From Propionispira raffinosivorans DSM 20765 (GTDB lineage: Bacteria; Bacillota; Negativicutes; Selenomonadales; Selenomonadaceae): 64,000 nucleotides of DNA. A program made the position numbers and the translations under genes. Shown piece by piece: positions 36,160 through 45,882 of this stretch. The notes beneath the pieces are model-generated. The model saw only the letters and a program-made list of their open reading frames with translations, was not told the DNA's origin and made no database searches. The DNA lies in NCBI RefSeq assembly GCF_000381065.1, contig NZ_KB905861.1:1-64000 (forward strand). The letters are read 5' to 3'. Numbering within the stretch: the first letter of the stretch is position 1; every line of letters begins with the position of its first letter.

Positions 36160-36215
36160 TCGCCCATTTACAACAAAGACAAATCAAATCTCAACATGCA
36201 AGTTTGCTATATAAA

Positions 36216-36276
36216 TGCATTAAAGAAATTGCATCTAGCCTACCAGTCTGCCAGACAGAATATTTAATGCAACTTA
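36216..36276. repeat. Degenerate copy 3 of the dispersed repeat, bounded by inverted ends
   Basis: AGAATATTTAATGCAACTTA (36257-36276) is the complement of the 5' part of the repeat at 9511-9529. Here the unit is bounded by TGCATTAAA (36216-36224) and TTTAATGCA (36263-36271), giving a 56-bp element with inverted ends and an internal GTCTG/CAGAC palindrome. It lies between convergent genes, as copy 2 does. Confidence 0.5.
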
Positions 36277-36314
36277 GTATATATGTATGAATTATTTTTC
36301 AGCTTGCACGAAAA

Positions 36315-37484
36315 CTATACTTTTAAAATTCCGCTCTTTTTCACAGCCTCAACCGCTTGCTGCAGCACAACTTCATCCTGCACCAGAGCCATGCGTACAT
36401 GGCCTTCGCCGGATGGTCCAAAAGCACTGCCAGGGGTCAGCATAACACCGGCTTTTTCCACTAAATCCATGGCAAAGTCAGTTGATTTTTTATAATGCGG
36501 CGGAATCACAGCCCAAACAAACATCGTAGCTTCCGGTTTTTCCATGTTCCAGCCAATGGATTTAAACCCATCACATAAAACATCTCTACGTCTTTCATAC
36601 GCATCTTTCATAACCGCTACGCAGCCTTGATCGCCAGTAATAGCAGCAATCGCTGCTTTTTGAATTGGCAAAAACATACCATAGTCCATATTTGATTTCA
36701 ATGTCTTTAATCGCGATACCACCTCGGCATTGCCAACACAAAAGCCAATTCTTGCTCCAGCTAAACCATAGGTTTTCGATAAGGAGTTAAATTCCACCCC
36801 GATCTCTCTGGCTCCAGGAAAGGTGAGAAAGCTGCCACAAGTTTTTCCATCAAAAACCAATTCACTATAAGCATTATCATGAAGAACGACAATATCATAT
36901 TTTCTGGCGAAAGCAATCAAATCTAAGTAAAACTCTTTTGGCGCCATAACTGTAGTTGGGTTATTAGGGTACGATACAACCATAAATTTTGCTTTTTTAG
37001 CAATATCCACTGAAATATCCTGCAATTGGATCACATAGCCATTTTCTTTTTTCTGCGGCATATAATAAAGCTCTGCACCGGCAAGCAGCGGGCCATCTGC
37101 AAATACTGGATAACAAGGATCAGGAACCAGTACAACATCGCCCTCATCAACAATGGAAAGTGCTATATGAGCCAAACCTTCCTGTGATCCCAATAGAGAA
37201 CAAATTTCTGTTTTTGGATCCAGTGTAACCCCATATCGCGTGTCGTACCAGCTGCTGACCGCATCTAATAAAGCCATTTGATCATTGACTGCGTAGATAT
37301 AATTTTTAGGATCCGCCGCCGCTGTACATAAGGCATCCATTATATGCTGTGCCGGTGGAATATTCGGGGTTCCCACACTTAAGTCAATAATTGTTTCGCC
37401 ATTTTCGACTTTTTTTCGTTTGATTTCCAATAATCGAGAAAAAATTCCTTCACCAAATTGATCCATTCTTCTTGCAAATTGCAT
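36315..37484 (-). CDS. Class I/II pyridoxal-phosphate aminotransferase (LL-DAP/alanine type)
   Basis: 389 residues. PLP-binding features: GSQEGLAHIALSI, NPCYPVF-like DPCYPVFADGPLLAG, SYPNNPTTVMAP, HDNAYSELVFDG (Asp/Tyr) and catalytic Lys in EFNSLSKTYGLAGARIGF. It resembles the LL-diaminopimelate aminotransferase-like group, which includes several alanine and aspartate transaminases; which acid it uses cannot be decided. AGGAGG 9 nt upstream of the ATG. Stands alone with no biosynthetic partner nearby. Confidence 0.88.
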   Translation of the reverse strand: MQFARRMDQFGEGIFSRLLEIKRKKVENGETIIDLSVGTPNIPPAQHIMDALCTAAADPKNYIYAVNDQMALLDAVSSWYDTRYGVTLDPKTEICSLLGSQEGLAHIALSIVDEGDVVLVPDPCYPVFADGPLLAGAELYYMPQKKENGYVIQLQDISVDIAKKAKFMVVSYPNNPTTVMAPKEFYLDLIAFARKYDIVVLHDNAYSELVFDGKTCGSFLTFPGAREIGVEFNSLSKTYGLAGARIGFCVGNAEVVSRLKTLKSNMDYGMFLPIQKAAIAAITGDQGCVAVMKDAYERRRDVLCDGFKSIGWNMEKPEATMFVWAVIPPHYKKSTDFAMDLVEKAGVMLTPGSAFGPSGEGHVRMALVQDEVVLQQAVEAVKKSGILKV

Positions 37485-37686
37485 AACCCAATACCTCCTA
37501 TTTTACTCAGCTAAATTCTTTAATATGGCATAACTTCACCACACTAAGACTGAAATTTTACAAATTACACTTTTAAGACTTATTTCCATCTGCATACTTT
37601 ATTTTGTTATAAAAATCATTTAAATAAGTACATTTGTATACATAAAGAATATTATAACATCCTCTACAGATGCCTGCAAAAAAATT

Positions 37687-37715
37687 CGAGACATGTAGAA
37701 AAACTACATGCCTCG
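37687..37715 (-). terminator. Terminator after the fabF-araC-type operon
   Basis: A 12-bp stem with one wobble (37687-37698 with 37704-37715), loop of five A, followed on the minus strand by AATTTTTTT. Confidence 0.8.
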
Positions 37716-37727
37716 TCAAAACTTGTT

Positions 37728-38606
37728 TTAAGCTTCTAAAATAGGTTGATAAATATCGAGTTCACAATAATTGTCTTTGCATAAAACATTATTTATATAT
37801 TCAAAACGAAATTGATCGGCAAATTTATAACCAGATTTGAAAATCCATTTTGAATAGAGATGAACGAGCAGCCGCCCCACTTTACGACCATTTAATTCAT
37901 CTGGATGAAAAAATCCCACAAAGCGAAAAACTACATATTTATGTGCCGGAATTGAAATTCCTACCATCCCAGCCGGAATATGATTCAAATTTTGGACCTG
38001 CAAACCCGGCATATAATAAATTGCCCCATTAATACGATCACTCCAATCGGTATAGCCAAAATAAATTTCTGGATCTACTGGGTTTAAAATATTTTGGCGC
38101 TGCTTATAAAAGAACTCCCGCCCATATAAATTCGCGATCTTATCACCCGATTTGCTCAGTATTTTATGTTTTTGACCAATCAGATAAAATTGCTGTTTAA
38201 ACATAAACGAAGGCTTATAAACGACCGAATTATTGACTGACATAATATCATCAATCGTAAGTTTTTCTTGAATATGCAGCGATTGTGCTTCGGATCTCAA
38301 TTTGAGTGGTGTAATGCCAAATTTTTTGCGAAAAGCTCGAATATAAGATTGTTCATAATCAAATCCATATTCCATCGCAATGTCAATCACCCGCCGATTT
38401 TTATCTTTTAAATCCGAAATACTGGCAGATAACTTACGAAACTGTACATATTCCATCACCGATTCTCCCGTTAATGATTTAAAAATCCGATCTAAATAGT
38501 ATTTTGATATACCACAATGTGCTGCTATCGCATCGAGATTCAGCTTCTGATATAAATTGATTTCTATATATTGAAAACACTCTGCCATAGTTGCCCTTAG
38601 GTCCAT
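37728..38606 (-). CDS. AraC-family regulator with GyrI-like effector domain
   Basis: 292 residues. The AraC helix-turn-helix pair is N-terminal (AAHCGISKYYLDRIFKSLTG, DIAMEYGFDYEQSYIRAFRK, about 1-105) and is followed by a GyrI/BltR-type ligand domain from about 135, ending in a run of aromatic residues. This MarA/Rob-like order is typical of drug or hydrophobic-ligand sensors. It starts 25 bases after the fabF stop with GGGGG upstream, so it is probably co-transcribed with that lipid-synthesis gene, an unusual pairing. Confidence 0.88.
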   Translation of the reverse strand: MDLRATMAECFQYIEINLYQKLNLDAIAAHCGISKYYLDRIFKSLTGESVMEYVQFRKLSASISDLKDKNRRVIDIAMEYGFDYEQSYIRAFRKKFGITPLKLRSEAQSLHIQEKLTIDDIMSVNNSVVYKPSFMFKQQFYLIGQKHKILSKSGDKIANLYGREFFYKQRQNILNPVDPEIYFGYTDWSDRINGAIYYMPGLQVQNLNHIPAGMVGISIPAHKYVVFRFVGFFHPDELNGRKVGRLLVHLYSKWIFKSGYKFADQFRFEYINNVLCKDNYCELDIYQPILEA

Positions 38607-38631
38607 TCTAATATACCCCCATACTGAAAGT

Positions 38632-39876
38632 TCATAGCTCCGGCTGGTACTTGCGGAAAATCAAAGTGGCATTATGTCCGCCAAAGCCAAAAGAATTGGA
38701 TAAACCATATTCCAAATCAGTACTATGGCCTGTATTCGCCGTATAATTTAAGTTACAATCATCATCGGCCGTATGATAATGAATCGTTGGCGGTACAAAA
38801 CCATCTTGAAGTGCCAATGCCGTAATAATAGCTTCTATCCCACCTGCTGCCCCGAGCAAATGCCCGGTCATTGATTTCGTCGAGCTGATTGCCACTTTAT
38901 AGGCATAATCCTGAAAAACTTCTTTGATTGCCTGTGTTTCCCCTTTATCACCAACTCCGGTTGAAGTGCCATGAGCATTAATATATTGAATAGCTGTTGA
39001 GTCTATTTTAGCATCTTTTAAAGCCATTTGCATACATCTGGCTGCACCTTCTCCACCAGGTGCACCAGCAGTAATATGATAAGCATCATTGGTACACCCA
39101 TAACCAACGAGTTCAGCTATAATATGCGCTCCGCGTTTTTTTGCATGTTCCATTTCTTCTAAAACGACAATACCAGCACCTTCGCCCATAACAAAACCAT
39201 CTCGATCCCTGTCAAACGGACGACAGGCAGTCTCCGTATCAACATTACGTGTCATGGCTTTATTCGCACAAAAACCCGCCATAGCGAGTCTGGTAATAGG
39301 GGCTTCCGTACCGCCGGCAATCATAATATCAGAATTGGCTCTTTGGATTATCTTAAAAGCATCACCAATCGCATTCGTTGAAGAAGCACATGCCGACACG
39401 GTACACTCCACAAATCCTTTAATACCAAACTCAATCGCCGTCATTCCAGCTGCCATATTCGGCAGCATCATCGGAATCAAAAAAGGACTGACCCTGTCTG
39501 CCCCCTTCGTCAAAAGTATTTCATGCTGTTTTTCCAAGGTTTCCAGCCCGCCGATCCCAGAACCAATAATCATACCAACTGTTTCTTGTTGCAGCAACTC
39601 CGTATCCAGTCTTGCATCAGCTAATGCCTCCTTTGTTGCTGCCATAGCATATTGAGAAAAGCGGTCTGTTCGTTTTGCTTCTTTTTTATCCATAAAATTA
39701 CAAGGATCAAAATTTTTTATCTCAGCAGCTAGCTTGGTCGGCAAATCACTCGTATCAATTCTTTCAATATGAGTAATACCATTTTTCCCCTGTTTTATTG
39801 CTTGCCAAAAAGATGGCACATCCAGTCCCAATGAAGTAACGGCCCCCATCCCTGTAATAACTACACGTCGTTGCAT
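38632..39876 (-). CDS. fabF: 3-oxoacyl-[acyl-carrier-protein] synthase II
   Basis: 414 residues, standard KAS II length. Catalytic triad: Cys in CTVSACASSTNAIG, His in NAHGTSTGVGDKGE and His in TKSMTGHLLGAAGG; GFGGHNATLIFRK at the C-terminus. It condenses malonyl-ACP with growing acyl-ACP in fatty-acid elongation. No other fab gene is adjacent, so this may be a second copy outside the main cluster, paired with the AraC-GyrI regulator behind it. GAGG precedes the ATG. Confidence 0.94.
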   Translation of the reverse strand: MQRRVVITGMGAVTSLGLDVPSFWQAIKQGKNGITHIERIDTSDLPTKLAAEIKNFDPCNFMDKKEAKRTDRFSQYAMAATKEALADARLDTELLQQETVGMIIGSGIGGLETLEKQHEILLTKGADRVSPFLIPMMLPNMAAGMTAIEFGIKGFVECTVSACASSTNAIGDAFKIIQRANSDIMIAGGTEAPITRLAMAGFCANKAMTRNVDTETACRPFDRDRDGFVMGEGAGIVVLEEMEHAKKRGAHIIAELVGYGCTNDAYHITAGAPGGEGAARCMQMALKDAKIDSTAIQYINAHGTSTGVGDKGETQAIKEVFQDYAYKVAISSTKSMTGHLLGAAGGIEAIITALALQDGFVPPTIHYHTADDDCNLNYTANTGHSTDLEYGLSNSFGFGGHNATLIFRKYQPEL

Positions 39877-39970
39877 AAAATAACCTCACTCTACATTTTA
39901 ATTTAAGAAACTTTCCTAAGATTACCACATGCATCACAAAAAAAATGAACAACTCTTGCTATCCATTAAT

Positions 39971-40034
39971 ATTAAAAATAAATGGGAGACAAGCTGCTTT
40001 TTTACAAACAACTTGTCTCCCATTTATTTTTAAT
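39971..40034. terminator. Terminator after the helicase gene
   Basis: A perfect 23-bp stem (39971-39993 with 40012-40034) and an 18-nt loop, between the DEAD-box helicase stop and the fabF promoter region on the same strand. Confidence 0.85.
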
Positions 40035-40038
40035 GAAT

Positions 40039-41382
40039 TTATCGAATGCGACGTTTTACTATTTTCTTTTTCGCACCTAACTTTCCTTTAAAAGATGTCG
40101 GATTATTGGCTTTTCCAGCAGCAGCCTTCGGACGAGAACTACGATGATTTACCCCGCCATGTTCAGCCGTCTTAGGTTTATTTGCTGCATATTTCTTGCT
40201 CGGTTTACCTAGTTTTTTCGCTGCTTCACTTGGTTTTCGCTGCGATATTTCTTTACCTGGTTTTTCCCGGCACTCCATTTTCTGTTTTTGCAGCCGACTT
40301 TGTATTCCTTTTTCGATCATGCGCAGATACTCATGCTGGCGAGCATTAACAAAAGTAATTGCTGTACCTTTTTCCCCCGCCCGTCCCGTTCTGCCAATGC
40401 GATGGATATAAGCTTCTGCATCATGTGGAACATCATAATTAAAAACATGCGTAACGCCTTCAATGTCAAGCCCGCGTGCTGCAATATCTGTTGCAACCAA
40501 AATTTGCAGTTTCGCATCACGGAAACGCTTCAAAACTAACGTTCGCTGTGACTGCGACAAATCGCCATGCAGTTCATCGGCAAGATAACCCCGACCCGCT
40601 AAAGCCATTGCAACATCCGCAACTCTTTTTTTCGTATGGCAAAAAACCATTGCCAAATAAGGCTGATATTCATTGATAAATCCACAAAGTTTATCTATTT
40701 TTGTATCTTCCTCAGTATTGACGATAATCTGATTAATCTCATCGAGCGTGACATGTTCTGCTTTGATTTCAATCGAAACTGGATTCGTCATGTAGTGATG
40801 GGATAAGCCTTTAATCCGATCAGGAATCGTTGCGGAAAAAAACATAGTTTGACGATCACGAGCTGTAGCTCGCAGCAATCCTTCTACCTCTTCCAGAAAA
40901 CCCATATGCAGCATCTCATCCGCTTCATCGAGCACTACTTTATTGGCCGTTGAAAGATCAATTGTCTTACGACGCAAATGGTCTAATAGGCGACCAGGGG
41001 TTCCAATAATGATATGAGGATTACGACCCAGTTTTTGGATTTGGCGGTCTACGTCTTGTCCACCATAGATTGCCAAAGATTTAATCCCGGCTTCATCACC
41101 AATTTTTGCAGCAACCTTTGCAATTTGAATCGTCAACTCCCTAGTTGGTGTAACAATAAGTGCCTGCACCGCTGGCGCATTTATTTTTATTTTTTCCATA
41201 ATTGGCAGCAAAAACGCCAAAGTTTTCCCCGTTCCGGTCTGTGCCTGTACAATGACATCTTTACCGCTTCGAACAACCGGAATCGCTTCTTCTTGTACTG
41301 GCGTCGCTTCTACAATGCCGTTTTTCTTTAATATATCACATAAAGTCTCGCTGACCTTAAGTTCAGCAAATTTTATTCCCAT
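40039..41382 (-). CDS. DEAD-box ATP-dependent RNA helicase
   Basis: 447 residues. Motifs in order: Q motif PVQEEAIP, Walker A AQTGTGKT, PTRELTIQ, TPGRLLDH, VLDEADEM, FFSAT, then the second RecA domain with FCHTKKR, TDIAARGLDI and YIHRIGRTGRAG. The last 75 residues are very basic (KKLGKPSKKY, KKKIVKRRIR) and should bind RNA. Similar to CshA/DeaD enzymes in mRNA decay, ribosome assembly or cold adaptation. GAGGTG lies 6 nt upstream of the ATG. Confidence 0.94.
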   Translation of the reverse strand: MGIKFAELKVSETLCDILKKNGIVEATPVQEEAIPVVRSGKDVIVQAQTGTGKTLAFLLPIMEKIKINAPAVQALIVTPTRELTIQIAKVAAKIGDEAGIKSLAIYGGQDVDRQIQKLGRNPHIIIGTPGRLLDHLRRKTIDLSTANKVVLDEADEMLHMGFLEEVEGLLRATARDRQTMFFSATIPDRIKGLSHHYMTNPVSIEIKAEHVTLDEINQIIVNTEEDTKIDKLCGFINEYQPYLAMVFCHTKKRVADVAMALAGRGYLADELHGDLSQSQRTLVLKRFRDAKLQILVATDIAARGLDIEGVTHVFNYDVPHDAEAYIHRIGRTGRAGEKGTAITFVNARQHEYLRMIEKGIQSRLQKQKMECREKPGKEISQRKPSEAAKKLGKPSKKYAANKPKTAEHGGVNHRSSRPKAAAGKANNPTSFKGKLGAKKKIVKRRIR

Positions 41383-41548
41383 TCAATGCACCTCTTTATA
41401 TTTATTTTTCATTTTTTTCACTTTTTCCCGATTTTATGATAGATTATATATATTGTAGTCTAATTTCCCTAAAAAAACAAATGAAGTTCCAATGATTGTT
41501 CTTCATACTTAAAATATCTCATATTTTGTGAAAAGAAGGTTGATTCAA

Positions 41549-42217
41549 ATGAATTTATTATTGGTTGAAGATGAAGTAAAACTAAGTGAGGCGCTCACCG
41601 TATTAATAGGCAGGGCTGGGTATACAGTAGAAACTGCTCTAGACGGCCTCACAGCACTCCAGATGACACGAGAAAACAAATACGATGTCATAGTACTCGA
41701 TCGTATGCTGCCACGCTTAGATGGGCTGTCTGTTCTAAAAGAAATGCGCAAAGAAAAAAATGACACCCCTGTGCTTTTGCTCACCGCCAAAGATGAACCA
41801 AGTGAACGTGTTGCCGGACTTGAGGCTGGTGCTGATGATTATCTTATCAAACCATTTTTTACCGAAGAACTACTCGCTCGCATAAAAGTCCTCACACGCC
41901 GCAGTGAAAAAAAATCAACAGAAAATATCATTGAAAGCGGCGGCATCACTCTATATCCATTACACGGTGAAGCACTTTTAAAAGGAAAGACAAAAATTCA
42001 GCTCACGGTCAAAGAGACTGCTCTTTTATCACTGCTTATGCAAAACCAAGGACAAGTCGTCACCAAAGAACGTATCATGGAAAAAATATGGGGTTATAAC
42101 AGTGATGCCGGCATAGCGAATGTCGATTTATATATCTATTACTTGCGAAAAAAATTGAATTTAACCAATATCAGGACAATCCGCGGTATTGGTTATTCCT
42201 TTGAAGAGGAACAATAA
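41549..42217 (+). CDS. OmpR-family response regulator of the second two-component system
   Basis: 222 residues from ATG 41549 (AAGG 9 nt upstream; GTG at 41528 lies before that site). Receiver: EDE (7-9), phospho-acceptor D51 in VIVLDRMLP, LTAKDEPSERVAGLEAGADD and YLIKPFF. The C-terminal winged helix ends IRTIRGIGYSFEE. The histidine kinase ATG follows its stop codon with no gap, so the pair is translationally coupled. Confidence 0.94.
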   Translation: MNLLLVEDEVKLSEALTVLIGRAGYTVETALDGLTALQMTRENKYDVIVLDRMLPRLDGLSVLKEMRKEKNDTPVLLLTAKDEPSERVAGLEAGADDYLIKPFFTEELLARIKVLTRRSEKKSTENIIESGGITLYPLHGEALLKGKTKIQLTVKETALLSLLMQNQGQVVTKERIMEKIWGYNSDAGIANVDLYIYYLRKKLNLTNIRTIRGIGYSFEEEQ

Positions 42218-43489
42218 ATGTTTCGCCAGCTTCACATAAAAATGACGCTTATTAATGCTGCTGTAACCGTATTTTTATTTATTATTTTAATTTCTGGCGT
42301 ATGTATTTTACTAGAGTTTAATTCGCAAAGCACCACCGATTATACCTTAACCAAGATCACTAAAAATGTCACGCAAAATAATATGGTCGATTTACCACCA
42401 CGTAATATGCGAGATAACGATTCTGAAGAAAAACGTCCTAGCATATTTCCCATGCCCCACCCCAGTTTTTTCTTTATCAAAACAGATGCCATTGGAATTA
42501 TTGTGCATAAATCTTCTGATATCACGGTTGACAATGATACTCTATCGAAACTCGTACAAGCTACGGTCAAATCGACTAAACTACGAGATGATATTGAATT
42601 TGCCACGATTCCCTTTTCCTATCTTAAAACGCCATTATCAAATGGCGGATTTTTAATTGTATTTGATGACCAATCGGAAGAACGAACCATTTTTCATACT
42701 ACTGTATCCTATTTAATTTTAGCTGGTTTATTTTGTACATTGCTTTCTTTTCTCGCCAGTTTTTTCATGGCAAAACACGTGATAAAACCAATCCAATATG
42801 CGACTACCCAGCAAAAGAAATTTGTTGCCAATGCGTCCCATGAGCTCAGAACTCCAATTACAATCATGCAGACTAACCTTGATATTATGAAAGGAGCGCC
42901 GCCCGGTGATACACTTGATAACAATCGCAAATGGCTTAACAATCTGCAAGGTGAGACAACTCGTATGACAGAACTCATCAACTCGCTTTTGTTTCTTGCT
43001 CGCGCCGATGCCAATCAGCAACTACTGGAAAAAGAATATTTTTCCCTTGATACGGTTGTTGAAAGTGCGGTTACAGCCTTTGAACTGCTAGCCGCTGAAA
43101 AGGAAATAACGCTTGAAACCAAAGTTCACGGTCAAGCTATAACGGGGCTTGGCGATCCGGCTCGTATTAAACAAGTGTTAACCATCCTCATTGACAATGC
43201 CCTGCGGCATACCCCACCCAATGGTAAAATTACAACAAATTGTTATAACACGGTTGATACTTCGGTTATAAATGTAATTGATACTGGTGAAGGTATTGCC
43301 GAAGAAGATATCGCCAAAATTTTTGATCGTTTTTACCAAGCCGACTCTTCGCGTCAGCGCGGTGGTGCCGGACTTGGGCTTTCCATGGCAAAGTGGATCA
43401 TCAAGAGGCATAAAGGAACCTTAAAAGTCTTCAGCAAACTCGGGGAAGGTACCACGTTTACGATTAAACTGCCCCGTAATGCAATTTAA
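42218..43489 (+). CDS. Sensor histidine kinase of the second two-component system
   Basis: 423 residues: membrane helix about 12-33, extracytoplasmic region of about 130 residues with a Pro-rich stretch (FPMPHPSFFFI), second helix about 163-184, short linker, then FVANASHELRTPITIM (H208), N box VLTILIDNALRHTPPNG, IDTGEGIAEED, IFDRFYQADSS and GGAGLGLSMA. GAGGAACAATAA runs into the ATG. It resembles CusS/PhoR-like envelope sensors; its ligand is unknown. A terminator follows. Confidence 0.93.
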   Translation: MFRQLHIKMTLINAAVTVFLFIILISGVCILLEFNSQSTTDYTLTKITKNVTQNNMVDLPPRNMRDNDSEEKRPSIFPMPHPSFFFIKTDAIGIIVHKSSDITVDNDTLSKLVQATVKSTKLRDDIEFATIPFSYLKTPLSNGGFLIVFDDQSEERTIFHTTVSYLILAGLFCTLLSFLASFFMAKHVIKPIQYATTQQKKFVANASHELRTPITIMQTNLDIMKGAPPGDTLDNNRKWLNNLQGETTRMTELINSLLFLARADANQQLLEKEYFSLDTVVESAVTAFELLAAEKEITLETKVHGQAITGLGDPARIKQVLTILIDNALRHTPPNGKITTNCYNTVDTSVINVIDTGEGIAEEDIAKIFDRFYQADSSRQRGGAGLGLSMAKWIIKRHKGTLKVFSKLGEGTTFTIKLPRNAI

Positions 43490-43551
43490 AAAGACTGACG
43501 AAAAATGTATCGAACCAGAATTCTGGCGAAACATTTTTGTCAGTCTTTTTT
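43490..43551 (+). terminator. Terminator after the second two-component system
   Basis: AAAGACTGACGAAAAATGT-type arm pairs with 43531-43550 with one bulge, enclosing an inner CCAGAATTCTGG palindrome, then TTTTTT. Confidence 0.85.
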
Positions 43552-43606
43552 GTACAAAATTTTAGGAAAACCTATGTTTTTATAGTTTAATCCCTACTAT
43601 AATTAA

Positions 43607-43647
43607 TTGCATTAAATATTCTATATGGCAATCGTCAGGAATGGGGT
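43607..43647. repeat. Dispersed 41-bp repeat, copy 2
   Basis: Identical to copy 1 (9514-9554) except one base (A for C at 43640). TCTATA/TATAGA flank the conserved core as in copy 1. It lies 11 bases past the araD stop between convergent genes and could form the end of the arabinose transcript. Confidence 0.7.
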
Positions 43648-43658
43648 ATAGATTTCAA

Positions 43659-44351
43659 TTATTTTTGTCCATAATAAGCATTTTTGCCATGTTTCCGCAA
43701 ATAATGCTTATCCAGCAGAGCCTGCTGCATTTCACGGAATGCTCCACCATTTAAAGTAATCGACTGATATGCCATACAAGCCACTTCTTCTAAAACAACA
43801 GCATTGTGTACCGCTTCTTTTGCATTCGTACCCCAGGCAAACGGTCCATGTGAATGTACCAATACACCCGGTACATCCATCATATTTCGCCCGGCAAACG
43901 TTTCAATAATAACTGTACCCGTTTCTTTTTCATAGGCACCTTGAATTTCTTCCTCGTGCATATCTCTGGTACAAGGAATCGCACCATAAAAATAGTCTGC
44001 ATGCGTTGTCCCAAGTGCTGGTATAGCTAAGCAAGCTTGTGCCCAAGAAGTCGCATACCGTGAATGTGTATGCACAACTCCACCGATTTGAGGACAAGCT
44101 TTATAAAGTTCAATATGTGTTGCCGTATCAGACGACGGATTAAGTTTTCCCTCAATCCGCTTACCATTCAGATCTACAACCACCATATCTTCTGGTCTCA
44201 TTTTATCATAATCCACGCCTGATGGTTTGATAACAATAAAACCTGTTTCACGATCAATTGCTGAAACATTCCCCCAGGTAAATGTCACCATTTTATAAGC
44301 AGGCAGCATCATATTAGCATGGTATACTTCTTCTTTTAATTTTTCCAGCAT
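43659..44351 (-). CDS. araD: L-ribulose-5-phosphate 4-epimerase
   Basis: 230 residues, the family's standard length. Class II aldolase-like fold with zinc His residues in [17 protein letters not shown] and [34 protein letters not shown] at the N-terminus; ending [16 protein letters not shown]. It epimerises L-ribulose-5-phosphate to D-xylulose-5-phosphate, feeding the pentose phosphate or phosphoketolase route. Last gene of the arabinose operon, 14 bases after araA. Confidence 0.95.
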   Translation of the reverse strand: MLEKLKEEVYHANMMLPAYKMVTFTWGNVSAIDRETGFIVIKPSGVDYDKMRPEDMVVVDLNGKRIEGKLNPSSDTATHIELYKACPQIGGVVHTHSRYATSWAQACLAIPALGTTHADYFYGAIPCTRDMHEEEIQGAYEKETGTVIIETFAGRNMMDVPGVLVHSHGPFAWGTNAKEAVHNAVVLEEVACMAYQSITLNGGAFREMQQALLDKHYLRKHGKNAYYGQK

Positions 44352-44365
44352 CGTTATCGATCCTC

Positions 44366-45847
44366 CTACTTTAATTTCCAGATCAGATCTGACATCAATA
44401 AATCATGTTTAAACTGTGATATTTCCGTTTTTTCATTAATATGAACAAACTCGATATCCATCATAGCCGCCCAATCTTCAAGCTGCTGTGCTGTAACAGA
44501 AAAACTGATAATACTATGATGGGCTCCCCCAGCTAAAATCCAAGCTTCTGCTGATGTTTCTAGATTTGGCATTGGTTTCCACATCACTCTGGCAACTGGC
44601 AAATTTGGCATAGACAAAATTGGTTTTACAGCCAAAACATCATTGACAATCAAACGCATTCTGCCCCCCATATCAATTAAAGATGCCGTTATGGCTTTCC
44701 CTGCTTTACCTTCAAAAACCAAGCGCGCTGGTGCATCTTTACCGCCAATCCCCAAATCATGTACTTCAATTTTAGGTTTTTCAGCGGCAACACTTGGGCA
44801 TACTTCTAACATATGGGCACCGAGAATTAAACTGCCACCATTATCCCCAAAATGATAGGTATAATCTTCCATTAAAGCTGTGCCCTTATCAACGCCCTGC
44901 GCCATCGTTTTCATTAAGCTTGTCATTGCAGCAACTTTCCAGTCACCTTCCGGACCAAATCCATAACCTTGTGCTGTCAAATGTTGTGTTGCCAGCCCCG
45001 GAAGCTGTTTCATGCCATACAAATCTTCGAAGGTATTAACGAAAGCATCAAATTTACCTTCCTGCAAAAATTTCTTCATGCCTATTTCCATTTTTGCTTG
45101 ATAGCGAACGGAATCAATATTCTTTGTATTTAAAATATATTCTTCTTCATAAACTTTCATCAAGGCATCAATTTCTTTTTCAGTTACCCCATCAATATAA
45201 GGTACTAGATCACCAACTGGGTATGTATTGACCGACCAGCCAAGTTTGATCTGTGCTTCGACTTTATCGCCTTCCGTTACTGCAACATCGCGCATATTGT
45301 CACCAAAGCGAGCAACTTTCAATGATTTACTAGCCGCAACACCAATCGCGGTACGCATCCACAGTCCAATTTTTTCCTGTACATTTTTATCGCCCCAGTA
45401 ACCAACAATCACGCGACGAGCCAAACGCATCCTTGTACCAATAAAGCCGTGTTCACGGTCACCATGTGCAGATTGATTCAAATTCATGAAATCCATATCA
45501 ATTTCTTCATTAGGAATTTCTTTATTAAATTGTGTATGTAAATGCAAATAAGGTTTCTGCAATTTACCTAGCCCGCGAATCCACATTTTGGATGGAGAAA
45601 ACGTATGCATCCAAGTAATGATACCCGCACAGCTCTGATCATAATTGGCATCTTCCATAACCTGTTCAATTGCGTCCGAAGTCGTCGCCACTAGTTTAAA
45701 TTCAATTGTCACTGGTAAAATTCCAGCTTCATTGAGTTTTTTAACCATGACAGCCGAATGTTCCGCCACTTTTTTCAAAGTTTCTTCACCATAAAGATGC
45801 TGACTGCCAGTAATAAACCAAAATTTATATTCTTTTAACTGTTTCAT
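44366..45847 (-). CDS. araA: L-arabinose isomerase
   Basis: 493 residues from ATG 45847 (GGAGG 8 nt upstream; the open frame adds seven codons). [16 protein letters not shown] at the start, metal-site residues in [14 protein letters not shown] and [18 protein letters not shown], and [13 protein letters not shown] near the C-terminus. It converts L-arabinose to L-ribulose with a divalent metal, usually Mn. Lies between araB and araD. Confidence 0.95.
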   Translation of the reverse strand: MKQLKEYKFWFITGSQHLYGEETLKKVAEHSAVMVKKLNEAGILPVTIEFKLVATTSDAIEQVMEDANYDQSCAGIITWMHTFSPSKMWIRGLGKLQKPYLHLHTQFNKEIPNEEIDMDFMNLNQSAHGDREHGFIGTRMRLARRVIVGYWGDKNVQEKIGLWMRTAIGVAASKSLKVARFGDNMRDVAVTEGDKVEAQIKLGWSVNTYPVGDLVPYIDGVTEKEIDALMKVYEEEYILNTKNIDSVRYQAKMEIGMKKFLQEGKFDAFVNTFEDLYGMKQLPGLATQHLTAQGYGFGPEGDWKVAAMTSLMKTMAQGVDKGTALMEDYTYHFGDNGGSLILGAHMLEVCPSVAAEKPKIEVHDLGIGGKDAPARLVFEGKAGKAITASLIDMGGRMRLIVNDVLAVKPILSMPNLPVARVMWKPMPNLETSAEAWILAGGAHHSIISFSVTAQQLEDWAAMMDIEFVHINEKTEISQFKHDLLMSDLIWKLK

Positions 45848-45882
45848 GTAAAATTCCTCCATATACATTACATTTGTCTATT

